A DNA stretch of 64,000 nt from Argopecten irradians (taxonomy: Eukaryota > Mollusca > Bivalvia > Pectinida > Pectinidae). Both the position numbers and the translations under genes were made by a program. The notes under the pieces were generated by a model. It had not been told where the DNA came from, searched no databases, and worked only from the letters and a program-made list of their open reading frames with translations. Numbering within the stretch: position 1 is the stretch's first letter; the number at the start of each line of letters is the position of its first letter. The stretch is from NCBI RefSeq assembly GCF_041381155.1, contig NC_091135.1:2734490-2798489 (forward strand), in the 5' to 3' direction. Of the stretch, positions 23,865-34,729 are shown piece after piece.

Positions 23865-24785
23865 ATGGATCAGTTATGTTGTGTTCTACGTTGGTTGTGT
23901 TGTGTTGTGTTGTTTTGTGGCTGTGTGTTTTTGTATTGTGTGTTGTTTGTTGTGTGGTCTTGTTTTGTGTTGTTTTGTTGTTGTGTGATGTTGTGTTGTG
24001 ATGTTGTGTGGTGTTGAATTGCTGTGTGTTGTGTTGTGTTGTTTTGTGTTGTTGTGTCATGTTATTGTGTTGTGTGTCATTTGTGCGTTGTTGTGTTGTT
24101 AGGTGGTGTTGTATTGTTGTTTTGTTGTGTGTTGTTTTGTTGTGTTGTTGTGTGATGTTTTGTTGTGTGATATTATGTTGTGTTATGTTGTGTGATGTTG
24201 TGTTGTGTGATGTTGTCGTGTGTTGTGTTGTTGTGTGTTGTTTTTGGGTGGTGTTGTATTGCTGTTGCGTGGTTGTGTGTTGTGGTTGTGATGTGTGTTG
24301 TGTTAGATGTTGTGTTTTTGTGATGTTGTGTGTTGTTATTGGTGTTTTGTTGTTGTTGCGTGTTTGTGTGATGTGTATTTGTGTTATGTTGTGTAATGTG
24401 CTGTTGTGTTATGTTGTGTTGTGTGATTTTGTGTTGTGTGATGTTGTGTTGTGTAGTGTTGTTGAGTATTGTTGTCTTGTTGTTGGATATTGTTGTATTG
24501 TTGTTGCGTGGTTGTGTGTTGTGGTGTGGTTGTTTTGTGTGTTGAAGTGTTGTATGATGTTTTGTTATGATGTTTTGTCGTGTTGTTTTGTAATGCTGTC
24601 TTGTGTTTGTGGTTGTTTGTTGTATTGTGTGTTGTTGTGTTGTGTGATGTTGTGTTATTTTGTTGTGTGATGTGTTCTTGTGTGGTGTTGTGTTATGTAG
24701 TGTTGTTGTGTTGTTGGTGTGTTGCTGTGCTGTGTGATGCTGTGTGGTTTCGTGGTGTTGGGGTGTCGTGTTGTGTTGTTGTGTA
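23865..24785 (+). repeat. TGTTG/TGTGTTGTG low-complexity array
   Basis: About 920 bases of irregular TGTTG-type repeats, strongly strand-biased (G+T on the plus strand). They create long spurious frames rich in Cys/Val/Leu on the plus strand and Thr/Gln/His on the minus strand. It has no gene content and could form unusual structures. Confidence 0.9.
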
Positions 24786-24955
24786 AAAACGAGTTCTTAT
24801 GGGGTCACTTTTCAATGGGGTCTATTTTCAACGGGTCGGTGTAAAAAGTGCACTGAAAGTTCAGTTTTCAACGGTTTCGGGGTCATTTTTCAACGTTGAA
24901 AAATGACCCGAGGTCAGTTTTCAATGGGGGTCCATTTTCAACGTTACACCGGCTT

Positions 24956-26160
24956 ATTTCGTCACCACTATCTGATACTATAAAGCGTTTTGCTGGTAAA
25001 ACCACAATGACGTGATGTAATAACCAGCGTCAGAAAACAATGACTGGTTAATTGATTGACAATGAGAAATTATAACTTAATCTCCTAACACGTCCTGTGT
25101 TCACCATAATTTGCAAAAAAATATATATATATACATAGACATAAAAAGAAAACACAACTTTCCATATACATAAAAAGAAAACACAACTTTGTTCTTTTTT
25201 ACTTATCTACCATCACATGGACATGGTTCTTTTTTACTTATATACATAGATATATATAAATGAAAAAAAGAATCGATCTTTCATGAAATTAGGACAAAGT
25301 TACTTAGAATTGCTTCATATGCTGATATTGTAAGTATAGAAATATTGTGTTTGTAGTCGTAATCGAAGTATGTTTTGTACTTAATCTCTTATAAACCACG
25401 CAGTTAACAATAATATGGAAATATAATTTTGATATTTGTCTTGTAGGATTTCACAGAAAAGCCAGAGATGGCACTGGGTCATCATATACTGGACAACAGA
25501 AAACATTTAAGAAAGCTGACGCAAACCTCGTCGGAACGAACTTTCAGGATACCATCACTTCGGTGATCGTGGAGAGCGGAGCGTAAGTGTATACACAAAA
25601 TATGGATTTAGATACAATATTTGTTTATTTAAATGCGCTCTAAAATCAAATCACTTAATTTGAATAGCTGTAGGAATCTATAGTTTTCCGTTTCAGAGTT
25701 CACGTCATCGCCGTTTTGTGGGCGTTGTAACCCCACACCACCCGAATTGGCTTATATGTTTATTTACTACATCAACTGTTTATCATGCAATAATTTTCCT
25801 TTCCCTTAAATTGCTGAAGAACATATCCATTTTATAACATGAATGTTTGTGTAGTGATACTAATTGTTTGATTTATATTCCTTTTATTCTTGTAGCTGGG
25901 TAGCCTATCGTGACATCAATTATCAAGGACCCTAGTACCTCTTCACCAGAGGAACTTTCAACGGAACGTCGTCTGAGGGTCACTTTCAGAACAACGCCAT
26001 ATCATCCCTAAAGCCTATTGCTCGTGTTTGTCCTTGCTGAGATAGACGTAACGAGGACGAGGTCAAGCCAGCAAGTTTAATCAATATCTCTTTAAGCGTG
26101 GTACTGATGACAATTTTACCGCATGAAACTAGTATATCTATAAAGACTGTTCAATTTCAT
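24956..26160 (+). pseudogene. Crystallin-like pseudogene (copy C)
   Basis: It begins inside the equivalent of gene B intron 3 (matching 19610-19745), directly against the TIR element, so exons 1-3 are missing. Exon 4 (25447-25582) has lost 7 bases relative to gene A and is frameshifted after PEM. Exon 5 (25896-26040) has a TAG at 25933-25935 where both genes have a Gln codon. The splice sites are still recognisable. The poly(A) hexamer has decayed to TATAAA (about 26130-26135). The 3' flank to about 26465 matches the 3' flank of gene A without its 0.9-kb insertion. It is closer to gene A in exon 4 (EKPEM). Confidence 0.85.
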
Positions 26161-26465
26161 ATTTGTTTTCTTTATTATCTCACTAATATAAGGGGTTACG
26201 GAATAGGGCAACTGAAGTTATCCATATCCTACATGGCGACGGTGCAAAATTACGTAGAAATGTGTTCACAGAATTGAGAGGTATTTCTTCTTGTAACTTT
26301 ATCTTGTAACAATATAAGCCGCATCTTAGTCATAGGCATAGAGATCCACAGACGTTGGGATCAAGCATGTAAAATTGCGTAAGATTAGGGTATACTGCAG
26401 AAATGTTCCGGGTAAATTATATGGCTTAATAGCTACTGTGCTGTGACCGTAGGCATATTTAACGT

Positions 26466-28560
26466 AGACTATCCCTTCTGTGACGTCATACGTTTGTAAC
26501 GTCGCTATCCAGATCCCGGCAAACGTATTTTATGTCATCTCAGTTTCGTAACAGAGAGCAAAGTGACCGAATCTATGTTTGCTGTACTCAAAGGAATAAT
26601 AATGGAGACAATATTTGTTGTTAAATGTCATTTATTAATGACTTCTCCAATATTTCAAGTTTGATAGAATAACATCATGGGTTATTGATAAACATCAATA
26701 AAAATAAGATTGGAGAACAAATATTTGAACTAAACAGCAAAGATGGGGTACAAAATAGGCGGGTACAAAATAGGCTAAAATTAAAAACTACAAAAATACA
26801 ACATAGGCTTGTGAAAAAAATAGTCTCTGTTGATAAGAGAATATATTCGTAAACCATATAACCTGCCTAATCACATCCAATAAAAGGAATAAATAGATAC
26901 GAAAAAAGGGGCGGGAAAGATGGGAGGGAAATTGAAAGAATTCTTGAAGATTATGGATAATCTTAATTAGACACACACAAAAATCTTCACGCTGGCTAAG
27001 ATGGTAATGCGATAGTGACGCCACCGAGGACAAAGAAAGGTCAACGCCCTCAGTGATTGGTCCGGAGGCTGTAAGCAAAGCATCTGATTGGCTGACCAAT
27101 CAATTACTCTCTCACACTGACCAGGGGTCAAGCTAATTTGGGGAAATTCCATCACGCAGGCACATGTACACTGTGACCTTGCATGTGTGTATAAGAAAAC
27201 ACACCTAAGGGCGCGGGGCCCCACTTACAAATTAAGAAAGTAAAAAATGAAACAGCCTGACATAAATCTATTTATTCTGCCATGGTAAATAAATGTCATT
27301 TATTTCTCCGTACCCATCTATTATAACTCGCTTCTGATATTGGCATTCGAGTAAATATTTCGTCTGAAACCTTTCCATGTGTTTACTTTAATTGTATCAA
27401 TCTAAAAGTGTGACATTTTAATCGGTAAATTTAGTATAATTTTGAAGTTTCATGCGTGAAGCAAAATCCATGAATTATAATAGTCGCTAAACAATCAGAT
27501 GGAATACACATGGATATACTGGGACCCAAAATGAAAACTTTACGTCAGTAGTAACAAACAAATGACAGTTATCATTATAATTGTATACCTATCATTTTGC
27601 AGAATACAAATAAATCTACACAATATAAGGAAGTAAGTGGTGTTTTGATTGGAAACATTCGAGTTTCGTGCTTCCATAGGTACTCTCCGTAATACCGTAT
27701 ACTAATTTTCGTCCGGTAACGGACAAACAAAGTACAGAAATAAAATTGCTGGAAAATATTTTCATTTTTTTTGTTAGAATCTTTACTTATTTGAAAAATG
27801 CTATTACGGAAAATAGCCCATTTTAATACAGTATCATACAGAGCAAAGTATTTGTCTAAAAAAAGCTGATATATTTCCTGCTGAATTAGACTCTTCTAGA
27901 AAGTTTGAGGTCAGGCTTGCATGTAACTTGCAAAAATCATTAAGATATGTATTTATTGTGTTATCTTGTATATAATATTATAAATATAGAAAACTAACAA
28001 GGGTAAATGAATAACATAAAACGTTGAAAAGCGCTAAAGATTCGCCTATTTTGAACGTTTTCGGGCCAAAATTTAAAGAGTATTAGAAAGCAAATCGGCC
28101 ATATTTTGAAAAATAATGCGGAGAGGTATACTTGGTATTGGCTTTTCTTATTGCAAATAAATCAGTCTTCATGCAAATTTAAAAAAAATCGATTTTCCTT
28201 GAGATCATTTTTACGGAAAAAAAATAAAAACGTGGCTATTTTGATTCAATTTTTCCCAAAATTGGGTCCGGATTTAATTTTAAAATGAGGATATTTCATT
28301 TTATTGTGAAAACCCAGCTTATTTGATATAGTTGTGGATTCTATATCACATACTGAAGATATGTACATTTAAGGGCATATTCTTTATATGTTAAGGGGTG
28401 TTTACAGAGACGAAATATTATTTATTTAAAAATCCTTTAAATCCGGAATATTAAGTCATTAGTACATATCTTTAAGTAACCCTTGAAGAAAAAATAACCC
28501 GGTGATATATGAGTTTTATGTGGTTTTTTGTGATCAGGGTATGCCTAAAATCAGAATATC
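26466..28560. other. No recognised gene; promoter-like patch inside
   Basis: Mostly AT-rich sequence without supported frames. The patch at 27050-27230 is richer in GC, with three CCAAT-type boxes (27056-27060, 27087-27091, 27096-27100) and a TATAAG (27190-27195). No exon could be attached to it. Confidence 0.35.
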
Positions 28561-28569
28561 AAAAATTGA

Positions 28570-28790
28570 ACGAAATACTTGAGAGGAAACCAGAAGCAAA
28601 AACGTCACATCTTATTGAAAATCTTTAAAAGTCACTATCTGATACAACTATATCTTCTGATAAAAGGTAGAGAATTGCACATAATATTTAAGGTATCAAT
28701 TAAAATCCACTTCTATTCCCTATCAAGATCAACTATGTCTGGTAACAAACTTGCTGGGCCAGATAGTAGAGCGGAAAAATCGTGCATTAT
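28570..28790 (+). mobile_element. LINE fragment related to 5720-6010
   Basis: Shares the block reading TCTGATACAACTAT and AAATCCACTTCTATTC with the minus-strand fragment at 5720-6010. On the plus strand it gives a broken SDTTISSDKR... segment. It is too short for a firm family call. Confidence 0.35.
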
Positions 28791-28799
28791 TTGAAACAA

Positions 28800-30860
28800 T
28801 TATGACACTTCATGAAATTTGGCATGTTAATGGCCAAGGCTAAAAACATCAGATTAAAATCGGGATCCATTGCAAAAATATGCTTATTTCTGTTTCTTTT
28901 TTTCAAGGTGGCATAGGTAACAATAACAATCCATCAGACCATCATTGACCCTCTGTAGCCAGGGAGGCCGAGGGAAGTGTTGCACTCGGCTCGCCCTGCT
29001 ACCTCGGGTCACATATTTAATTCGTTGACCAGAACCGTTGAATTAAAAGTTTATCACCCCGATATAGCTGTCTGTATCCAGTACACAATAATAACAATAG
29101 CCTAATGACATTACATCGTACTACAATTATCGTCATCTCCGTGCGAACGCTGTGGCGGTTATGATAAGATGTCGTGCCATAAGCCCTTCACTTCTGGGTC
29201 GCGAGTTCGAATTCCACGTGGGAGAATTATCATTATGTGGTCAAGAACCACATATTGTAATGATTGGCACTATACAATAAAAGCACCTTACAGAAGTAAA
29301 TACATCCTAGACATACAAACCCGCACTTATCTGACAATGATTTGAATTAAATATTTACCAGAGGAAATGGGGAAAAAATACAAAAAATGCACAGTCAGCA
29401 CACCTGCAGGACCCCGTCTTTCTTAACAACTACATATCGATAGCAGAGAATAGCTGCTCAAATGCCAAACATGTAGTATGTGTTTTCCTTCCTGAGTCAG
29501 GTTGTTCAGAAGATGCTTATCTTAATCACTACATGTAGATTAGTGAATTTTTTTATTTTTCATTTGCTGCAAAATAAGTGATTATATCTTCACTCAAACC
29601 AGCGAGGATGTAAAATTCGAAGATCTTAGTAATCTTGTAAAAGTTTGTAAAGTTGGTATTACAACAAGTTATTTTATCTTGATTTGAAAATTGTCGTTAA
29701 ATTGTGACTAGCCTAACCAGCCTTTGAATAACAGGTCCTGGAGAGTTGAGTACGATTAATATGATGATATGTTAATGTACATCTATGGAAGATATATCGT
29801 TTTACTGGGATTTTTTATTTGTTTTGTTTTTTCGTTTATCGACATGTACTTACTTTTATGAAAATGTTTCCAGGAAGGCGGCAAAAGCTTCGTTAACGCT
29901 TTAAATTTGAATATGAATGTACGCTTTATCCGTATCCAACCATAATATTCAACTCTCAGGGTATCAAACAAACGATGCAGTTGTTGATTAACAATCTGTT
30001 TATACCACAGATTTCATTTAAACATTATGGAGATTGTGTGCAAAACTCTGACATTTGATAGAAAATCGAGTTCCTAAAAGGTAAGTTTAAATCTTATATG
30101 TACATTACTTAATCATTTTGGGGATCTGTTAAGGTAAGATCAAGAAAGCAGTTTATCAACGATGACAGTATCAATATTTACTTTACTTTGGCTTGGGTAG
30201 TTTTTATAGTAATTGTGACGAACGAATGCAAGAACTGTATTAATCATCTTATGGAATGAATATTTTCAAATAATTTTTATCGAAAGTAACTACAACAAAC
30301 TATGTTTCTAGAAATAAAATATAGAAATATGTTGCAGAAATTCTAAACGTGCTCTGCATCCACGCGTAGTGTAATGTGTTTTTACTAGTTATAATATATA
30401 AGTCAAGACATTCGTTGTAATTATGCAATATACCAGGCAAGGTAGCGGGAAATTTCCCATTGAGAGGTGCGTCATTTCGTAATCCTCACGACGAGCACCG
30501 CCTTATTATGATGTCTGTATTCTTGTCAGATAAAGGAGACCACTCAAATCACTATATCCACTTACGTGACCTTGTGGTACGTACCATGTGGTACTGAAAC
30601 AAGACAATTATATAAAATGTCAAATAAACATTTCTCGCCCACTTATATTTTGTTATTTACTGCGAATCCAATATGCCATCAGATCGACAAGGTGTAAAAT
30701 ATCTAGGAACCCTAATAACCTGCACACCACACCGGAGAATACATTCATTGCTATGCGACCACCCGCAACACATCGCCTACAGACAGAAAAACCGTCTTGT
30801 TATTGTTCCCGAATATACCTACATTGTAATACAAACACTTAAGTGTTCCACCAGCTAATA
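28800..30860. other. Unassigned sequence with a possible tRNA-type SINE
   Basis: At about 29125-29230 there is a tRNA-like stretch with a plausible RNA polymerase III B box (GAGTTCGAATTCC, about 29207-29219), but no clear A box. The rest shows nothing I can support. Confidence 0.3.
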
Positions 30861-30861
30861 C

Positions 30862-30970
30862 AATATTGTAAATCAACTTTCTCTCGTGGCTTCTTAATTT
30901 CGCGAATTGACTTGGATCGCGAAATTCGCAAAAGAAAATCGCACGCGAATGGAAGTTGATATACAGTATT
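30862..30970. mobile_element. 109-bp MITE with inverted ends
   Basis: Left end AATATTGTAAATCAACTT and right end AAGTTGATATACAGTATT are imperfect inverted repeats. The interior has a palindromic TTCGCGAATT...GCGAAATTCGC core. No coding capacity. Confidence 0.6.
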
Positions 30971-30979
30971 AACGTTTAT

Positions 30980-31592
30980 ATCAACTGATTTTTCAAGTTT
31001 CGAATATATTAACACTCCATGGCCATATTTGGCTTATATCAACCTAAATTTAAGTTTCGGATATATTAACATTCCATGACCATATTTGTCTTATATCAAC
31101 CTAACCTTCAAGTTTCGGATATATAAACATTCCATGACCATGTTTGGCTTATATCAATCTAAACTTCAAGTTTTCGAAATATTAACATTTCAAGGCCATA
31201 TTTGGTTTATATCAACCTAATCATCAAGTTTAGGATGTATTAACATTCCATGACCATGTTTGACTCATATCAATCTAAGCATTAAGTTTCGGATATATTA
31301 ACATTCCATGGCCATATTTGGCTTATATCAACCTAACTTTTTAGTTTCGGATACATTAACATTTTATGGCCATATGTGGCTTGTATCTATTAACATTCCA
31401 TGGCCATATTTGGCTGATATCAACCTAACCGTTAAGTTTCGGATACATTAACATTTTATGGCCATATGTGGCTTGTATCAACCTAAACTTCATGTTTCGG
31501 ATATATTAACATTTCCATGGCCATATTTGGCCTGTATCAACCTAAACATCAAGGTTCGGATATATGAACATCCCATGACCATATTTGGTTTA
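30980..31592 (+). repeat. 58-bp minisatellite, about 10-11 copies
   Basis: A tandem array with a 58-base period, shown by the spacing of AAGTTTCGG at 31110, 31168, 31226, 31284 and 31342. The core of each unit is GGATATATTAACATTCCATG. Units differ by several substitutions. One unit (about 31385-31400) is shortened by an internal deletion. Confidence 0.9.
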
Positions 31593-31599
31593 GAGCTAG

Positions 31600-32320
31600 C
31601 TGTGCCTGATACAATGTTTTAAGGTATGTGTGTTATGGTCAGATGCTGTAAGTATAAACAATGACATTTTTCACTGCATAATTGAAATGAAGATTCAAAA
31701 TCAACATAATACTTTATACATGTTTAATTATATATACATATTGATGCAAATAGTATTGCGGCAGCATGGGGTTTTAATTACTATCGCTAAGGGCTTGTTG
31801 CAAATTGGTGTTATAAAAGTGTTTTGATATTTCGTGGGGTTTTTTGTTTTGTTTTTGTTTTTGCAAAAAATTCCCATATAGAAATATATTTCTTCTATTA
31901 TTTTTTTTTAAAATCAATCTGCAGATAACTACTAACAACAGTGTTGTCTGTGATGGTGCCTGGAAGGTTACCTCCATCTTAGTTTTTGGGGGGTTAATAT
32001 TCACGACTTTAACCTTCAATAGAAAACTCTTAATATTTCACCATGTTACACCAGATACAAATTTCTTTTATACCCAATATTTTCTTATTAGGTCCCTAAC
32101 GCCCTGTGTAACTTATCATATATTGCCTTATCCCATGCTGTTTGTATTTTCAACAGTAATATGTTTCTATTATCTAATTGATCGTTTTTAATTTGTTATA
32201 GGATTGATATAGCCCTGATATCTTTAATAGCGTATACTTTGACTTACATAAGCTTCCTCTCAATTCAAAATTCATATCTTATTATTCATGGAAAGAATAC
32301 AAAAAAATCTGTGTTAAGTT
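31600..32320. other. No recognised feature
   Basis: AT-rich sequence, no supported frame or repeat. Confidence 0.4.
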
Positions 32321-32323
32321 ATC

Positions 32324-32683
32324 GGTGTCGTAATTTTCATACTTACCAAACAAGGAGAGGTTTTAACTCATCTGGGTGTCTAGGTCGTCCTCAGTAAAAC
32401 GATATTAACACGGAGTAAACAATGAAATCATTGTATCATGTATTGTTTGTTTTATTAGGATCAGGTCCTAATAATGGCTAGGGTCATTTAGGATGTTTTC
32501 TGGTGTCGTAATTTTCATACTTACCAAACAAGGAGAGGTTTTAACTCATCTGGGTGTCTAGGTCGTCCTCAGTAAAACGATATTAACACGGAGTAAACAA
32601 TGAAATCATTGTATCATGTATTGTTTGTTTTATTAGGATCAGGTCCTAATAATGGCTAGGGTCATTTAGGATGTTTTCTGGTG
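32324..32683. repeat. Perfect 178-bp tandem duplication
   Basis: The unit at 32324-32501 is repeated without a single difference at 32502-32679, plus a few extra bases. On the minus strand each unit contains CTTGTTTG-GTAAGTATG, a strong splice-donor match. It is either a very recent duplication or an assembly artefact. Confidence 0.9.
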
Positions 32684-32689
32684 AGAGGT

Positions 32690-33375
32690 AAAAATAAAAA
32701 AAGTAAATGCAGTTCTTATGACGTTTTTGAAAGAAAGGTCAACGAGAAACACAAAACGCCATAATATAGGTGTACATATATGCGTATCGATGTAAATATG
32801 TACCAATTTCTTCTTGAAAATGTCTACTTGGTTTTTCATCAGCTGCTTGAAACATTCCATTAACACTAATTATTGAAATTAAAAAGTATTAGTACTTGTA
32901 TCAAGTTCATTTTTTTTCATTTTTTAATTGATTCATGGATATGGCATTGGCAAAGCGTTAAGAAAATTCGAAAAAACACAGATACATATGTTTTCATTTT
33001 TTTTTTATTTTCATACCGGTATGAATGGTCATATATCACATGATTTTAATACATGTTTCACCTTATGAACAAACAAATATCAGAATTATTGTAAATACAT
33101 CATCTCCAATTTGTTCAGATGGTAAAAGATGAAAATGAAATGAAAAAAATATAAACAATAATAGGCTAGTGTTGAATCTTTAGAAAATAGGGGGGAAAAG
33201 ATGAAACCAAATAATGATTCATCTCCCCTTGCCCGATTTATCAAATACATTACATTCTTTATTTTTTCGAAAAGATCTTTTGGCTTCAAAAAAGAAGATA
33301 AATTCCACCGTGATTAATTGTAGATGTGACATTATTGTGTGAAGTATTAAAACATCTTAGAATGTCATTGCCAAA
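32690..33375. other. No recognised feature
   Basis: AT-rich spacer before the minus-strand LINE fragment. No supported coding region. Confidence 0.4.
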
Positions 33376-33379
33376 TCCA

Positions 33380-34720
33380 AAAACATTAAAGACTTTTTCT
33401 AATATAATTCCAAGATACAGAGTCAAAGGCTTTTTTGAAATCATTATCTTCTGTAAATTTCATAGTATCATAAAGTAAACGTGTGTTCTCGCCAATATAC
33501 CTCCCTGATAAAAATCCTGTCTGATCATGATTTATAAGTTTATTTAAAACACTTTTCATTCTGTACGATAACATACCAGAAGCAATTTTATAAGTTATGT
33601 TAAATGAAATTGGACGCCAATTCTTTAAAAGTCGAGGCTTATCACCTTTTGGTATACAAGTAATTACACCCTGACGCTGGGTAACTGATAATTCTTCTTT
33701 TGAGAAACCAAACTTCAAAGAACGTACTACAAATTTACCAATATTCGTCCAGAAAAATTTAAAAACAAAACTTAACCGTAAAGCCATCAGACCTAGGGCT
33801 TTTGTTATTTTTCATACTTTTAGGAAGTTACTAGTTTCTTTATAAGTGATTTTACCTTCTAGAGACTGAGACTCTGTAACAGTAAGTTTGGGTATATCGT
33901 TAAAATTCAAGTATGTATTAAGATCAATGTCATGTAAATGTATGTTCTCTTTATACAAATCTTCAGAAAAATGTCTGATGTTTTCCAAAATATCTTCTTA
34001 TTTCTCTATTACGGTTCCATCATCTTTTTGAATTTTGGGAATAATTTTGGAGGTAAAGTTTCGATTCTCTAGACCCACAAGTTTTTTTCTTTTTTCTTAT
34101 ATGATGCAAAAGATATTGTTTTACCTCTAATGTTCATTAACAGAGTTTCAAGTAATAACTGATCATCAATGCTAAATTATAAAGCCATATCGTCATTTAT
34201 GTCATTTATATGGTTAAGATTATATATAGGTAGACAGTGTTCTTTTTTGTGTCTGTAATGACGTCTTTAATTAATTTAGCATATTCTGTATCATAAAGAA
34301 GAGAATTATTGAATTTCCATAGACCCCTCCCTTTTTTGAATGTATTTAATTTTAAAACTAGTTTAGTGATAGAATGATCTGACCGGTTCAATAGTGGAAG
34401 AGCTCACATTAGGTAATAAACAATCACTTATTAGAAAAAAATCTAGCCTAGATTGCTTGAGAGGATTTATTTTTCTCCATGAGTATCTTTTCGATTTGGA
34501 TGGTATTCTCTAAAAATGTCTATCAGATTATACTCATCTATCATGTTAAGAACCTTCTCCCTGGCGTGTGGATTATTTATATTTTTGTAAGACCTATCAT
34601 AATCAATGTGTTGGTTAGGAACCAGGTTAAAATCACCACAAATAATAGACTTTTGATTTCCGAATTTCTCTATTGTATCTTAGTTATTATATTTACTAAA
34701 CAAATAATTACCACATAACG
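33380..34720 (-). mobile_element. L1/Tx1-like LINE fragment
   Basis: Minus strand, broken. Endonuclease pieces IICGDFNLVPNQHIDYD (about 34655-34600) and INPLKQSRLDFFLIS-like (about 34470-34430) are followed by RSDHS...KRGRGLWKFNNSLL (about 34390-34300) and reverse-transcriptase pieces SVTQRQGVITCIPKGDKPR, NWRPISFN and GFLSGRYIGENTRLLYDTM (33690-33460), ending in KKAFDSVSWNYI. It carries several frameshifts and stops and its 3' part is missing. Same family type as the duplicated LINE at 1400-4250. Confidence 0.8.
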
Positions 34721-34729
34721 TAATTTAAG

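Larger units (their letters stand above)
22794..24955. mobile_element. Non-autonomous TIR element with internal TTGAAAATGACC repeats
   Basis: The ends are inverted repeats of about 40 bases: left GTAACGTTGAAAATGGACC... (about 22803) and right its near-complement ending CCATTTTCAACGTTAC (about 24948). Several further copies of TTGAAAAxTGACC sit just inside both ends in both orientations, so the ends are themselves repetitive. The interior holds a TTAA MITE (22928-23290) and a long TGTTG-rich array. No transposase frame is visible. No certain target duplication was found. Superfamily unassigned. Confidence 0.65.

Noticed and set aside
23744-24786. Long Cys/Val/Leu-rich plus-strand frames and Thr/Gln/His-rich minus-strand frames
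   Set aside because: They are read-throughs of a TGTTG low-complexity array and have no splice, start or family support.
30980-31592. CRISPR-like array
   Set aside because: The units are head-to-tail 58-base copies without distinct unique spacers, in a eukaryotic genome: a minisatellite.
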